A stretch of 13,456 nt of DNA from Sphingobacteriales bacterium (GTDB lineage: Bacteria > Bacteroidota > Bacteroidia > Chitinophagales > Chitinophagaceae). Position numbers and translations under genes: made by a program. This document shows positions 6,912 to 13,360 of the stretch, piece by piece. The stretch lies in contig JAHEZF010000023.1 of assembly GCA_023251215.1 (NCBI GenBank), positions 1-13,456 on the forward strand, in the 5' to 3' direction. Positions within the stretch are counted from its first letter, which is position 1. Each line of letters begins with the position of its first letter. Below the pieces are notes generated by a model. It saw only the letters and a program-made list of their open reading frames with translations. It did not search any database and was not told the DNA's origin.

Positions 6912-7757
6912 ATGGCATTAAAAAAGTTTAAACCCGTAACAGCAGGAACCCGATGGAGGATCGGTAATGCTTATGCAGAGGTGACTACTAATATTCCGGA
7001 GAAGAGTTTATTAGAAACCAAAGGCAGAACAGGTGGCCGTAACTCATCAGGTCACATGACCATGCGTTACAATGGCGGTGGCCATAAAAAGAAATACCGA
7101 GTTATTGATTTCAAGCGCAATAAAATGGGTATCGAAGCCACAGTAAAAAGCATTGAATATGATCCAAACCGTTCTTCATTCATTGCTTTGGTGGAATACA
7201 CAGATGGAGAAAAAAGATACATCATTGCTCCGCAGGGTTTGCAGGTGGGAAATAAAGTAATAAGTGGTAATGATGTTGCTCCTGAAATTGGGAATGCATT
7301 ACAAATGAAAAATATGCCCTTGGGCATCAATATACATAATATTGAAATGCAGCCTGGCCAGGGTGGCAAGCTGGCAAGAAGCGCCGGCTCATCTGCACAA
7401 TTGACCAACAAAGAAGATAAATATGCCGTGTTGAAAATGCCAAGCGGTGAACTGAGAAAAGTATTGATTAATTGTTTTGCAACAGTAGGTGTAGTGGGTA
7501 ACAGTGATCATAGTTTACAGAGCATGGGTAAGGCTGGCCGCAACCGCTGGAGAGGTATTCGTCCCCGCACCCGTGGTGTAGCCATGAATCCTGTTGATCA
7601 TCCGATGGGTGGCGGTGAAGGTAAAGCTTCAGGCGGGCAGCCCCGCAGCAGGAATAGCCAATACTCGAGAGGTTTGAAAACCCGGGCAAAAGGAAAAGGC
7701 AGTGATAAGCAGATTATTCAGCGAAAGAGTGGAAATAAGTTAACAACACAGGGTTAA
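6912..7757 (+). CDS. rplB: 50S ribosomal protein L2 (uL2)
   Basis: L2 is a large primary binder of 23S rRNA, needed for subunit association and near the peptidyl transferase centre. The 281-residue protein begins [17 protein letters not shown] and shows the expected [22 protein letters not shown] (about 43-63). The conserved C-terminal loop [19 protein letters not shown] spans about 224-242, with the conserved His at 230. E. coli has HPHGGGEG where this protein has HPMGGGEG; I believe Met is usual in this phylum. The leader is A-rich (six A-runs in the last 15 bases) with no Shine-Dalgarno sequence. Only 31 bases separate it from rpsS. Confidence 0.98.
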   Translation: MALKKFKPVTAGTRWRIGNAYAEVTTNIPEKSLLETKGRTGGRNSSGHMTMRYNGGGHKKKYRVIDFKRNKMGIEATVKSIEYDPNRSSFIALVEYTDGEKRYIIAPQGLQVGNKVISGNDVAPEIGNALQMKNMPLGINIHNIEMQPGQGGKLARSAGSSAQLTNKEDKYAVLKMPSGELRKVLINCFATVGVVGNSDHSLQSMGKAGRNRWRGIRPRTRGVAMNPVDHPMGGGEGKASGGQPRSRNSQYSRGLKTRAKGKGSDKQIIQRKSGNKLTTQG

Positions 7758-7788
7758 TTGAATTTTTAAATATTAAATGTCTTTATAA

Positions 7789-8070
7789 ATGGCTCGTTCT
7801 GTTAAAAAAGGTCCTTATGTAGCTTCTCATCTTGAAAAAAAGGTGCTGGCTATTAATGAAGGCAAAAGCAAAAAAACGGTTATTAAAACATGGAGCCGTC
7901 GTTCCACCGTCACGCCGGATTTTGTAGGCCATACTTTCGCTGTTCACAATGGCAACAAATTTATCCCCGTGTATGTTACAGAATTTATGGTAGGACATAA
8001 ATTAGGTGAATTTGCCCCGACCCGGCAGTTTAAAGGTCACTCGAGTAAGAAGATAGAAGTAACAGAATAA
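7789..8070 (+). CDS. rpsS: 30S ribosomal protein S19 (uS19)
   Basis: S19 lies in the 30S head beside S13 and contacts the A-site finger. The 93-residue protein begins [19 protein letters not shown] and carries the family signature from [20 protein letters not shown] (about 35-54) to [20 protein letters not shown] (about 65-84). Length and start are as expected. The 31-base gap before it holds nothing recognisable; the 68-base gap after it is a 7-bp-periodic tract running up to the rplV start. Confidence 0.98.
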   Translation: MARSVKKGPYVASHLEKKVLAINEGKSKKTVIKTWSRRSTVTPDFVGHTFAVHNGNKFIPVYVTEFMVGHKLGEFAPTRQFKGHSSKKIEVTE

Positions 8071-8075
8071 GAGTA

Positions 8076-8138
8076 GTCGTGAGTCGTTGGTTCAGAGTCG
8101 GGAACATGACTCGGAACTCAGAACTCAAAACTTAATAC
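8076..8138. repeat. Heptamer-periodic tract before rplV
   Basis: The gap can be read as nine consecutive 7-mers ending exactly at the base before the rplV ATG. The left side has GTCGTGA then GTCGTTG (8076, 8083), and GTCGGGA at 8097 in the same phase. The right side has TCGGAAC, TCAGAAC (8111, 8118) and then TCAAAAC at 8125. The two sides are partly inverted: GAGTC at 8095-8099 pairs with GACTC at 8108-8112. Confidence 0.65.
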
Positions 8139-8480
8139 ATGGAAGCGATAGCAAAACTGAAAAATTATCCAACATCACCCCGCAAAATGCGGTTACTGGC
8201 TGATCTGATACGAGGTAAGGAAGTAGAAAAGGTGTTGGCTGAACTGGACCATAACAGTAAACACCCGGCTGTGCCCTTGCGTAAGCTGGTGCTGAGTGCT
8301 ATTAATAACTGGAAGCAGAAAAATGAGGGTGGCGATGAACACCAATTGGTGATAAAAACAATTTTTGTGGATGGAGCAAGGACTTTAAAGAGAATGAGGC
8401 CGGCTCCGCAAGGTCGTGGTTACCGTGTTCGCAAACGTAGTAACCATGTAACAGTGATCGTGGATGCCCCCACCCCCTAA
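8139..8480 (+). CDS. rplV: 50S ribosomal protein L22 (uL22), C-terminus encoded by a repeat
   Basis: L22 binds all 23S domains and its long beta-hairpin lines the exit tunnel near the macrolide site. The 113-residue protein has the expected opening [20 protein letters not shown] and the hairpin region [20 protein letters not shown] (about 77-96). The core ends at about SNHVTVIVD. The last four codons (Ala-Pro-Thr-Pro, 8466-8477) and the TAA stop lie inside the left arm of the inverted-repeat element 8464-8602, whose right arm carries nearly the same bases in inverse order. The protein's tail and stop therefore seem to have come from the repeat. It follows a heptamer tract and has no Shine-Dalgarno sequence. 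Confidence 0.97.
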   Translation: MEAIAKLKNYPTSPRKMRLLADLIRGKEVEKVLAELDHNSKHPAVPLRKLVLSAINNWKQKNEGGDEHQLVIKTIFVDGARTLKRMRPAPQGRGYRVRKRSNHVTVIVDAPTP

Positions 8481-8602
8481 AGGGGAGTTAGGGAAGATTC
8501 TGACAAGTCAAACAGTTCTTATCTTATATAACAGAAATAAAAAAATAAAACCTCTCCCAAAACAGGAGTGTTCATAAGCACCTCTTTAGGGGATGGGGGC
8601 AT
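8464..8602. repeat. Paired inverted-repeat element overlapping the 3' end of rplV (139 bp)
   Basis: Arms 8464-8485 and 8581-8602 are inverted copies agreeing at 20 of 22 positions, each beginning (reading inward) ATGCCCCCA and holding CCCCTAAAG. Inside lie AACAGTTCTTAT (8511-8522), identical to the motif in the element at 4840-4970, and a weak CTCC/GGAG hairpin (8554-8568). The left arm supplies the last codons and stop of rplV, and the right arm ends ten bases before the rpsC start. Confidence 0.82.
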
Positions 8603-8612
8603 AAATTAAAAT

Positions 8613-9416
8613 ATGGGTCAAAAAGCAAATCCGATTGGCAACAGGTTAGGCATCATCAGGGGATGGGAATCTAACTGGTACGGTAATAAGAGAGATTATG
8701 CCGGTAAGCTGATCGAGGATAACAAGATCAGAACTTACCTGAATGCCCGTATCAACAAAGGCGGTATCTCAAAGATTGTTATTGAGAGAACATTGGGAAA
8801 ACTGATCATTACGATTCATACATCTAAACCGGGTATTATTATTGGTAAAGGTGGTGGCGAAGTGGATCGCATCAAAGAAGAGTTGAAGAAACTGGCGGGT
8901 AAAGAAGATGTACAGATAAATATCCTGGAGATACGCAGACCAGAACTGGATGCAATGATTGTGGCTGATACGATTGCCCGTCAAATTGAAAACAGGATCA
9001 ACTATAAAAGAGCTATTAAAATGTCTATTGCATCTGCATTACGAATGGGTGCTGAAGGAATAAAAGTAAAAGTAGCCGGCCGTTTGGGTGGCGCTGAAAT
9101 TGCCCGTACTGAAGAGATCAAGCAGGGCCGGGTACCACTGCATACATTCCGGATGGATATTGATTATGCTAATGTGTTTGCATTAACCGTGTATGGTAAG
9201 ATTGGCATTAAAGTATGGATATGCAAAGGCGAAGTATTGGCAAAAAGAGATTTGAACCCCAACTTCATTGGCGGCAAGAGTGATGTCAGCGACAGGAGAG
9301 AAAGAAGAGATGATCGTCATGACCGCCGCGATGACAGAAGAAGCGGAGGAGGAGACAGAAGAAGTGGAGGAGGAGATAGAAGGGGTGGTGGTGGAGGAAG
9401 AGACAGAAGAAGTTGA
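8613..9416 (+). CDS. rpsC: 30S ribosomal protein S3 (uS3) with Arg/Gly-rich repeat tail
   Basis: S3 forms the mRNA entry site of the 30S subunit with S4 and S5 and has helicase-related function. The 267-residue protein begins [20 protein letters not shown]. The KH domain has its GKGG loop at about 78-81, and the C-terminal domain runs to about 226. It is longer than E. coli S3 (233 residues) because of a charged tail from about residue 223: first [15 protein letters not shown], then repeats of RRSGGGD (residues 242-248, 249-255, and a third degenerate copy). The tail is encoded by a 21-bp purine-rich near-repeat (9336-9413). An extended basic tail may add RNA contacts, but no function is shown. 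The stop lies in an octamer repeat tract. Confidence 0.97.
   Translation: MGQKANPIGNRLGIIRGWESNWYGNKRDYAGKLIEDNKIRTYLNARINKGGISKIVIERTLGKLIITIHTSKPGIIIGKGGGEVDRIKEELKKLAGKEDVQINILEIRRPELDAMIVADTIARQIENRINYKRAIKMSIASALRMGAEGIKVKVAGRLGGAEIARTEEIKQGRVPLHTFRMDIDYANVFALTVYGKIGIKVWICKGEVLAKRDLNPNFIGGKSDVSDRRERRDDRHDRRDDRRSGGGDRRSGGGDRRGGGGGRDRRS
9336..9413 (+). repeat. 21-bp near-repeats encoding the S3 tail
   Basis: Three adjoining units of seven codons encode [14 protein letters not shown] and RRGGGGG, followed by RDRRS. The strand is almost purely purine (AGA AGC GGA GGA type codons). The reading frame is intact, so the repeat is part of the protein; copy number may vary between relatives. Confidence 0.8.
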
Positions 9417-9448
9417 AAAGTTCACAAGTTTAAAAGTTGACAAGTTCA
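9409..9448. repeat. Octamer-periodic tract across the rpsC stop
   Basis: Five consecutive 8-mers share the pattern nAAGTTnA: GAAGTTGA (9409), AAAGTTCA (9417), CAAGTTTA (9425), then AAAGTTGA (9433) and CAAGTTCA (9441). The first unit contains the last codons and the TGA stop of rpsC. The remaining 44 bases before rplP hold nothing recognisable. Confidence 0.75.
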
Positions 9449-9492
9449 TTAATCGTTCCGGGTAAACTCTGGAATTGGTAAACTGAAATAAA

Positions 9493-9915
9493 ATGTTACA
9501 ACCGAAAAGAACAAAACACAGGAAGATGCAGAAGGGTCGCATGAAAGGCGATGCAAAAAGAGGTACTTCCATTGCATTTGGTTCTTATGCCTTAAAAGCA
9601 TTGGACCAGCATTGGCTTACTGACCGCCAGATAGAAGCTGCCCGTCAGGCCTTAACCCGTGAAATGAAAAGAGAGGGTAATGTCTGGATCCGCATTTTTC
9701 CTGATAAACCTATTACAAGAAAACCGGCTGAAGTGAGAATGGGTAAAGGAAAAGGTAACCTGGAATTCTGGGCTGCTGTGGTGAGGCCGGGACGTATCTT
9801 ATTTGAAGTGGATGGTGTAGATGAAAAAACGGCTCGTACATCATTGATGCTGGCCGCAGGTAAGTTACCCATTAAAACAAAGTTTATCAAGCGCAGGGAT
9901 TTGGAAACTGCTTAG
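9493..9915 (+). CDS. rplP: 50S ribosomal protein L16 (uL16)
   Basis: L16 is a late-assembling 50S protein beside the A-site tRNA and the peptidyl transferase centre. The 140-residue protein begins [20 protein letters not shown], the usual opening, and has the conserved [19 protein letters not shown] (about 83-101) and the [20 protein letters not shown] region. Length is normal. The start follows A-rich sequence without a Shine-Dalgarno motif. It is spaced 21 bases from rpmC. Confidence 0.98.
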   Translation: MLQPKRTKHRKMQKGRMKGDAKRGTSIAFGSYALKALDQHWLTDRQIEAARQALTREMKREGNVWIRIFPDKPITRKPAEVRMGKGKGNLEFWAAVVRPGRILFEVDGVDEKTARTSLMLAAGKLPIKTKFIKRRDLETA

Positions 9916-9936
9916 TAATTAATAAATCGAAAGAGC

Positions 9937-10146
9937 ATGTCAAAGAACGCAGATTTTGTAAAGAGTATTCACGGAATGAATGAGCAGGACCTGAAGGCCC
10001 GCCTGGAGGAAGATAAACAGCGGTTGAAAAAACTGCATTTTGCTCATACAATTTCTCCATTGGAAAATCCAATGACCATCCGTGGATTGCGCCGGGATAT
10101 TGCCCGGTTGAAAAGCGAATTAAGGAACAGAACCCAGGGAGCATAA
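9937..10146 (+). CDS. rpmC: 50S ribosomal protein L29 (uL29)
   Basis: L29 is a small two-helix protein next to L23 at the tunnel exit. The 69-residue protein has the two expected helices (about 14-38 and 46-64) and the motif NPMTIRGLRRDIARLKSEL at its C-terminal half. It has a 10-residue N-terminal lead (MSKNADFVKS) before the first helix; no alternative start within it gives a better match, though ATG at residue 14 is possible. The 18-base gap to rpsQ holds nothing but A-rich leader. Confidence 0.95.
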   Translation: MSKNADFVKSIHGMNEQDLKARLEEDKQRLKKLHFAHTISPLENPMTIRGLRRDIARLKSELRNRTQGA

Positions 10147-10164
10147 CATAAAAAGCTAAATAAA

Positions 10165-10422
10165 ATGGCTGAAAGAAATTTGAGAAAAATAAGAACGGGT
10201 GTAGTAACAAGTAATAAAATGACAAAGACCATTACTGTTGCCGTAGAAAGAAAAGTAAAACACCCTATTTATGGAAAGTTTGTAAAAAAGACTACCAGGT
10301 TTCATGCGCATGATGATAAAAACGAGTGCAGTATTGGAGATATTGTAAAAATCATGGAAACCCGGCCGCTCAGTAAAACAAAACGCTGGAGGCTGGTCGA
10401 AGTGGTCGAGAAAGTGAAATAA
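10165..10422 (+). CDS. rpsQ: 30S ribosomal protein S17 (uS17)
   Basis: S17 is an OB-fold protein, an early binder of the 16S 5' domain. The 85-residue protein has the opening [20 protein letters not shown] (about 7-26), the [15 protein letters not shown] loop (about 36-50) and the closing [20 protein letters not shown] (about 58-77). Normal bacterial length. In many bacteria this gene ends the S10 operon; here the spc genes follow in the same direction after a 71-base repeat-bearing gap with no terminator or canonical promoter, so read-through is likely. Confidence 0.98.
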   Translation: MAERNLRKIRTGVVTSNKMTKTITVAVERKVKHPIYGKFVKKTTRFHAHDDKNECSIGDIVKIMETRPLSKTKRWRLVEVVEKVK

Positions 10423-10424
10423 AG

Positions 10425-10490
10425 GCAGAAGTCAGAGGTACGAAGTATAAGACACCGTACTTCGTAATTCGTAATTCGTAAATCGTAATT
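10425..10490. repeat. Heptamer-periodic tract with hairpin before rplN
   Basis: In one 7-bp phase, five units end in CGTA (10453-10487): CACCGTA, CTTCGTA, then ATTCGTA twice (10467, 10474), then AATCGTA. The left side has units ending GAAG or GAGG (10425, 10432, 10439). A 9-bp stem (10439-10447 TACGAAGTA with 10458-10466) joins the halves with a 10-base loop. The tract ends three bases before the rplN ATG. Confidence 0.75.
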
Positions 10491-10493
10491 GAA

Positions 10494-10862
10494 ATGATTC
10501 AGCAAGAAAGCCGGTTGAATGTAGCGGATAACAGTGGCGCCAAAGAGGTGCTCTGCATTCGTGTACTTGGCAACAGCGGTCAGCGTTATGCCAGGATAGG
10601 TGATACCATTGTTGTAACGGTGAAAGATGCTTTACCAGCTGGCGGCATAAAAAAAGGAACAGTTGCGAAAGCAGTGATCGTTCGTACTACCAATAAACTG
10701 CGTCGTAAAGATGGTTCATACATCCGGTTTGATGACAACGCTGTGGTATTACTGAACCAGGCAGATGAGCCCCGGGGTACCCGCATTTTCGGGCCTGTGG
10801 CAAGGGAACTGAGGGATAAGGGTTATATGAAGATTATTTCTCTGGCGCCGGAGGTTTTGTAG
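10494..10862 (+). CDS. rplN: 50S ribosomal protein L14 (uL14)
   Basis: L14 lies at the subunit interface, contacts 16S helix 14 and is the target of the silencing factor RsfS. The 122-residue protein begins [20 protein letters not shown] and holds the family signature [20 protein letters not shown] (about 51-70). It ends [12 protein letters not shown], the normal C-terminus, so its stop has not been displaced. First gene of the spc-type block. Its TAG stop overlaps by one base a perfect 22-bp palindrome. Confidence 0.98.
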   Translation: MIQQESRLNVADNSGAKEVLCIRVLGNSGQRYARIGDTIVVTVKDALPAGGIKKGTVAKAVIVRTTNKLRRKDGSYIRFDDNAVVLLNQADEPRGTRIFGPVARELRDKGYMKIISLAPEVL

Positions 10863-10883
10863 AGACACAACATGTTGTGTCTC
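10862..10883. repeat. Perfect 22-bp palindrome at the rplN stop
   Basis: The left half GAGACACAACA is followed by its exact complement, centred between 10872 and 10873. It starts at the G of the TAG stop. It is related in its ends (GAGAC...GTCTC) to the palindrome after rplC. No T-run follows, so it is not a standard terminator. Confidence 0.87.
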
Positions 10884-10924
10884 GCAAAGAGCAGACAGGA
10901 ACATTGATTAACAAAAAATAAAAT

Positions 10925-10938
10925 ATCCCTTTAGGGAT
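10925..10938. repeat. Small hairpin ATCCCTTTAGGGAT in the rplX leader
   Basis: A 6-bp stem with a two-base loop ends 7 bases before the rplX start. Its CCCTTTAGGG core equals the core of the arms of the paired elements at 4840-4970 and 8464-8602, but here there is only one copy, so it may be a solo or decayed arm. Confidence 0.6.
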
Positions 10939-10945
10939 TTAGGAT

Positions 10946-11287
10946 ATGAAAAAAAGATTTAAACCGAAGTACAATATCAGGAAGGGAGACAGTGTAGTAG
11001 TTATCACCGGCGATGATAAAGATTTATCAAAGCCCCGCATGGTGAAGAAGCTGCTGGTTGATGAAGCAAGGTTAATTGTGGAAGGTGTGAATATGGTAAC
11101 CAAACACTCCAAACCGTCTGCAAAAAATACCAAAGGAGGTATTATCAGGAAGGAAGCACCCATCCATATCAGTAATGTAATGCTTTGGGATGCGGATCAA
11201 AAATCAGGCGCCAAAATAACGAGGGTAAGAGAAGATGGAAAAACAAAAAGAGTTTTTAAAATCAAAAAAACTCAGGGAGGTAACTAA
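10946..11287 (+). CDS. rplX: 50S ribosomal protein L24 (uL24)
   Basis: L24 is an assembly initiator of the 50S subunit, with a KOW domain. The 113-residue protein begins [20 protein letters not shown]; the KOW segment is about 11-38. The family's usual G-K-D-K-G loop reads [12 protein letters not shown] here, a modest departure that I believe occurs in relatives. The conserved [20 protein letters not shown] (about 61-80) is present. Length is slightly above E. coli's (104). Its stop is two bases from the rplE start, the tightest junction of the cluster, suggesting translational coupling, and its last codons (Gly-Gly-Asn) carry a GGGAGG sequence for rplE. Confidence 0.97.
   Translation: MKKRFKPKYNIRKGDSVVVITGDDKDLSKPRMVKKLLVDEARLIVEGVNMVTKHSKPSAKNTKGGIIRKEAPIHISNVMLWDADQKSGAKITRVREDGKTKRVFKIKKTQGGN
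11276..11280 (+). promoter_or_regulatory. Shine-Dalgarno-like GGAGG before rplE
   Basis: GGAGG ends 9 bases before the rplE ATG, inside the last codons of rplX. No other start in this cluster has a comparable motif; the rest have A/T-rich leaders, as is usual in this phylum. Because it is also Gly-Gly coding sequence, it may be coincidence. Confidence 0.5.
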
Positions 11288-11289
11288 TA

Positions 11290-11856
11290 ATGAGTGCGAA
11301 AACATATACACCCAGACTGGCAGATAAGTACAAAAAAGAAGTTGTACCAGCCCTGGTAAAAAAATTTGGTTATACCACTTCGATGCAAGCTCCAAAGCTG
11401 GAGAAAATTTGCTTAAACCGGGGTGTGAATGGCGCTGTAACCGATAAGAAGCTGGTGGATGTGGCCCTTGATGAGCTGTCTACTATTACCGGCCAGAAAG
11501 CTGTATCTACTATGTCAAAAAAAGACATTTCTAATTTCAAATTACGTAAGAACATGCCAATTGGGGCAAGAGTTACGTTGCGGGGGGAAAAGATGTTTGA
11601 GTTTCTTGATCGTTTGATCGCTGTGGCGCTGCCCCGTGTCCGTGACTTTAGAGGAGTGAATGAGAAATCATTTGATGGACGTGGTAATTATACAATGGGT
11701 GTTACAGAGCAGATCATTTTTCCTGAAATTGATATTGACAAAGTGAATAAGATCACTGGGTTTGATATCACATTTGTAACAACAGCCAATACAGATGCAG
11801 AAGCATATGAATTGTTGAAAGAACTGGGAATGCCATTCAAAGATGCAAGAAAATAA
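11290..11856 (+). CDS. rplE: 50S ribosomal protein L5 (uL5)
   Basis: L5 binds 5S rRNA in the central protuberance and bridges to S13. The 188-residue protein has the conserved [19 protein letters not shown] (about 36-54), the signature [19 protein letters not shown] (about 91-109), [10 protein letters not shown] (114-123) and [18 protein letters not shown] (130-147). The N-terminal part is about eight residues longer than E. coli's, normal for the phylum. The ATG at 11290 lies two bases after the rplX stop. Confidence 0.98.
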   Translation: MSAKTYTPRLADKYKKEVVPALVKKFGYTTSMQAPKLEKICLNRGVNGAVTDKKLVDVALDELSTITGQKAVSTMSKKDISNFKLRKNMPIGARVTLRGEKMFEFLDRLIAVALPRVRDFRGVNEKSFDGRGNYTMGVTEQIIFPEIDIDKVNKITGFDITFVTTANTDAEAYELLKELGMPFKDARK

Positions 11857-11891
11857 TTTTTCGCCGGACTCAGGATGGCAATAGTTATCAG

Positions 11892-11913
11892 GTTGAGGTT
11901 GTCGAAACCTAAC
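11892..11913. repeat. Bulged hairpin between rplE and rpsN
   Basis: AGGTT (11896-11900) pairs with AACCT (11906-11910) around the loop GTCGA. The stem is extended by GTT/AAC across a bulged G. On the other strand it reads TTTCGACAACCTCAACCTGA, resembling a TTCGACA...CTCAG repeat that I recall as widespread in this phylum. No T-run follows. The rest of the 80-base gap is A-rich leader. Confidence 0.55.
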
Positions 11914-11936
11914 TTTTAAAAAAATAAAATAGAAAT

Positions 11937-12206
11937 ATGGCTAAAACTTCAATAAAAGCCAGGCAAAGAAAGAGAGAAAAGATGGTAGCGCAGTTTGCAG
12001 TTAAAAGAGCCGGGTTGAAGAAAGCAGGCGACTGGAAAGCATTGGATGAGCTGCCAAAGAATTCATCGAGGGTTCGTTTAAAGAATCGCTGCCAGCTTAC
12101 CGGACGACCAAGAGGGTATATTCGTTATTTCGGTATTTCAAGGATTGCAATGCGTGATATGGCATTGAATGGCAAGATACCCGGATTGAAAAAAGCAAGC
12201 TGGTAG
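11937..12206 (+). CDS. rpsN: 30S ribosomal protein S14 (uS14), zinc-free form
   Basis: S14 lies in the 30S head beside S3 and S10. The 89-residue protein has the family signature [20 protein letters not shown] (about 50-69) and ends [12 protein letters not shown]. It contains a single Cys (52) and no CxxC pairs. It is therefore the long C-minus form rather than the 61-residue zinc-binding form, and should not need zinc. Start and length are as expected. A heptamer-periodic gap follows. Confidence 0.98.
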   Translation: MAKTSIKARQRKREKMVAQFAVKRAGLKKAGDWKALDELPKNSSRVRLKNRCQLTGRPRGYIRYFGISRIAMRDMALNGKIPGLKKASW

Positions 12207-12211
12207 TAAAC

Positions 12212-12291
12212 ATTGAATATTGAGGATTGAATAATGAATATTTGGTCTTCAGAATATTTGAAAATATTAAATCTACAATTTTAAATAGATT
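12212..12291. repeat. Heptamer units and inverted repeats before rpsH
   Basis: Four adjoining 7-mers occupy 12212-12239: ATTGAAT, ATTGAGG, then ATTGAAT again and AATGAAT. Two inverted repeats follow: AATATT at 12253-12258 with its copy at 12263-12268, and AATCTA (12270-12275) with TAGATT (12286-12291), the latter touching the rpsH start codon. The periodicity is weaker in the second half. Confidence 0.55.
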
Positions 12292-12690
12292 ATGGTAACA
12301 GATCCTATAGCAGATTATCTTACAAGAATCCGAAATGCACAAATGGCGGGTCACCGTGTAGTGGACATACCGGCTTCTAATATGAAGAAGCGAATGACAG
12401 AGATATTATATAATCAGGGTTATATTCTGAAATACAAATTTGAGGATGACAGCAAACAAGGTATTATCAAAATTGCCCTGAAGTATGACTCTCAAACCAG
12501 GCAACCGGCTATTCACAACATGGAAAGAGTAAGTAGTCCCGGATTGCGTCAGTATGCAAAGCCCAGTGAATTTCGTCGTGTGAAGAATGGCCTGGGTGTA
12601 GCTATTCTGTCTACATCAAAAGGAGTAATGACAGATAAAGAAGCAAAAGCACAGAATGTAGGTGGTGAAGTTCTTTGCTATGTGTATTGA
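12292..12690 (+). CDS. rpsH: 30S ribosomal protein S8 (uS8)
   Basis: S8 is a primary binder of the 16S central domain and, in E. coli, the translational repressor of the spc operon. The 132-residue protein begins MVTDPIADYLTRIRNAQMAG and has the RNA-binding C-terminal motif NGLGVAILSTSKGVMTDKEA (about 99-118), ending GGEVLCYVY. Length is normal. A target like the E. coli one, at the rplX-rplE junction, might be expected; that junction here is compact, and I see no clear S8-site mimic by eye. A 111-base periodic gap follows. Confidence 0.98.
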   Translation: MVTDPIADYLTRIRNAQMAGHRVVDIPASNMKKRMTEILYNQGYILKYKFEDDSKQGIIKIALKYDSQTRQPAIHNMERVSSPGLRQYAKPSEFRRVKNGLGVAILSTSKGVMTDKEAKAQNVGGEVLCYVY

Positions 12691-12696
12691 TAATTA

Positions 12697-12801
12697 CAGA
12701 TTGGCAATTGCAGATTTCAGAATGCCAATCACCAAAATAGTTAAAACATTTTCAGATTGAAGATCAAATCTTCAATCTGAAATCTAAAATCTGAAATTGT
12801 T
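12697..12801. repeat. Heptamer-periodic tract with 15-bp hairpin before rplF
   Basis: Fifteen 7-mers fit exactly between 12697 and the base before the rplF ATG. CAGATTG occurs at 12697 and again at 12753 (56 bases, eight periods). AATCTGA occurs at 12774 and 12788 with AATCTAA between them. A 15-bp stem (12750-12764 with 12768-12782, loop CAA) and an outer 8-bp stem (GATTGGCA 12699-12706 with TGCCAATC 12723-12730) are visible. There is no T-run after either. Confidence 0.75.
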
Positions 12802-13356
12802 ATGTCTCGTATAGGAAATAAACCGGTAGCGATTCCAAAAGCAGTTACTGTATCTGTTGATAAGGATAATATAGTAACTGTAAAAGGTCCAAAAGGAGAG
12901 TTGAAGCAAGTTGTTGACCGCGAAATTAAAGTAGAAGTAAAAGATGGACGGGTGGAATTTATTCGTCCAACAGACCAGATCCGTCACCGTGCCTTACATG
13001 GTTTATATCGTTCGTTGGTATCAAACATGGTAAAAGGTGTTACCGAAGGATATAAAAAGAACCTCGAATTGTTTGGTGTGGGTTTTAAAGCCAGTAATCA
13101 GGGAAATATTCTTGACTTGTCTTTGGGATTTTCACACAATATCATTTTCGAAGTGCCTAAAGAATTAAAAATTGTAACAGCACAGGAGAAAGGCCAGAAC
13201 CCAATGATAAGTCTGGAAGGAATCGATCACCAGTTGATTGGGCAGGTAGCTGCCAAGATCCGGGGTTTACGTAAGCCTGAGCCTTATAAAGGAAAAGGTA
13301 TACGCTATGTGGGTGAATTTGTTCGTAAGAAAGCTGGTAAAGCAGCTGGTAAATAA
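12802..13356 (+). CDS. rplF: 50S ribosomal protein L6 (uL6)
   Basis: L6 lies near the factor-binding site of the 50S subunit, close to the sarcin-ricin loop, and has two homologous domains. The 184-residue protein begins MSRIGNKPVAIPKAVTVSVD, contains the central ELFGVGFKASNQGNILDLSL (about 89-108) and the C-terminal signature PEPYKGKGIRY (159-169), and ends with a basic tail. Length is normal. The start directly follows the heptamer tract. rplR would be the next gene; it is not reached in the 100 bases left. Confidence 0.98.
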   Translation: MSRIGNKPVAIPKAVTVSVDKDNIVTVKGPKGELKQVVDREIKVEVKDGRVEFIRPTDQIRHRALHGLYRSLVSNMVKGVTEGYKKNLELFGVGFKASNQGNILDLSLGFSHNIIFEVPKELKIVTAQEKGQNPMISLEGIDHQLIGQVAAKIRGLRKPEPYKGKGIRYVGEFVRKKAGKAAGK

Positions 13357-13360
13357 AACT

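Noticed and set aside
7606..7640. Loss of a catalytic residue in L2 (HPM in place of HPH)
   Set aside because: The functionally important first His (230) is kept, and Met at the later position is, as far as I recall, usual in Bacteroidota.
8464..8485. The CCCCTAAAGGGG hairpin after rplV as a terminator
   Set aside because: No T-run follows, the loop is only two bases, and essential co-directional genes continue downstream.
9268..9465. A Glu-rich 65-codon + strand frame over the end of rpsC
   Set aside because: It is the alternative frame of the same purine-rich repeat and overlaps the real S3 frame.
9183..9572. A 129-codon minus-strand frame with Ser/Thr-rich repeats opposite the rpsC tail
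   Set aside because: It is the antisense shadow of the 21-bp Arg/Gly repeat; low complexity explains its length.
10453..10487. The CGTA heptamers as a CRISPR-like array
   Set aside because: Units are 7 bp and directly adjoining, with no spacers and no cas genes nearby.
12750..12782. The 15-bp stem before rplF as a terminator
   Set aside because: It is followed by AATCTAAAATC rather than T-rich sequence, and the operon continues.
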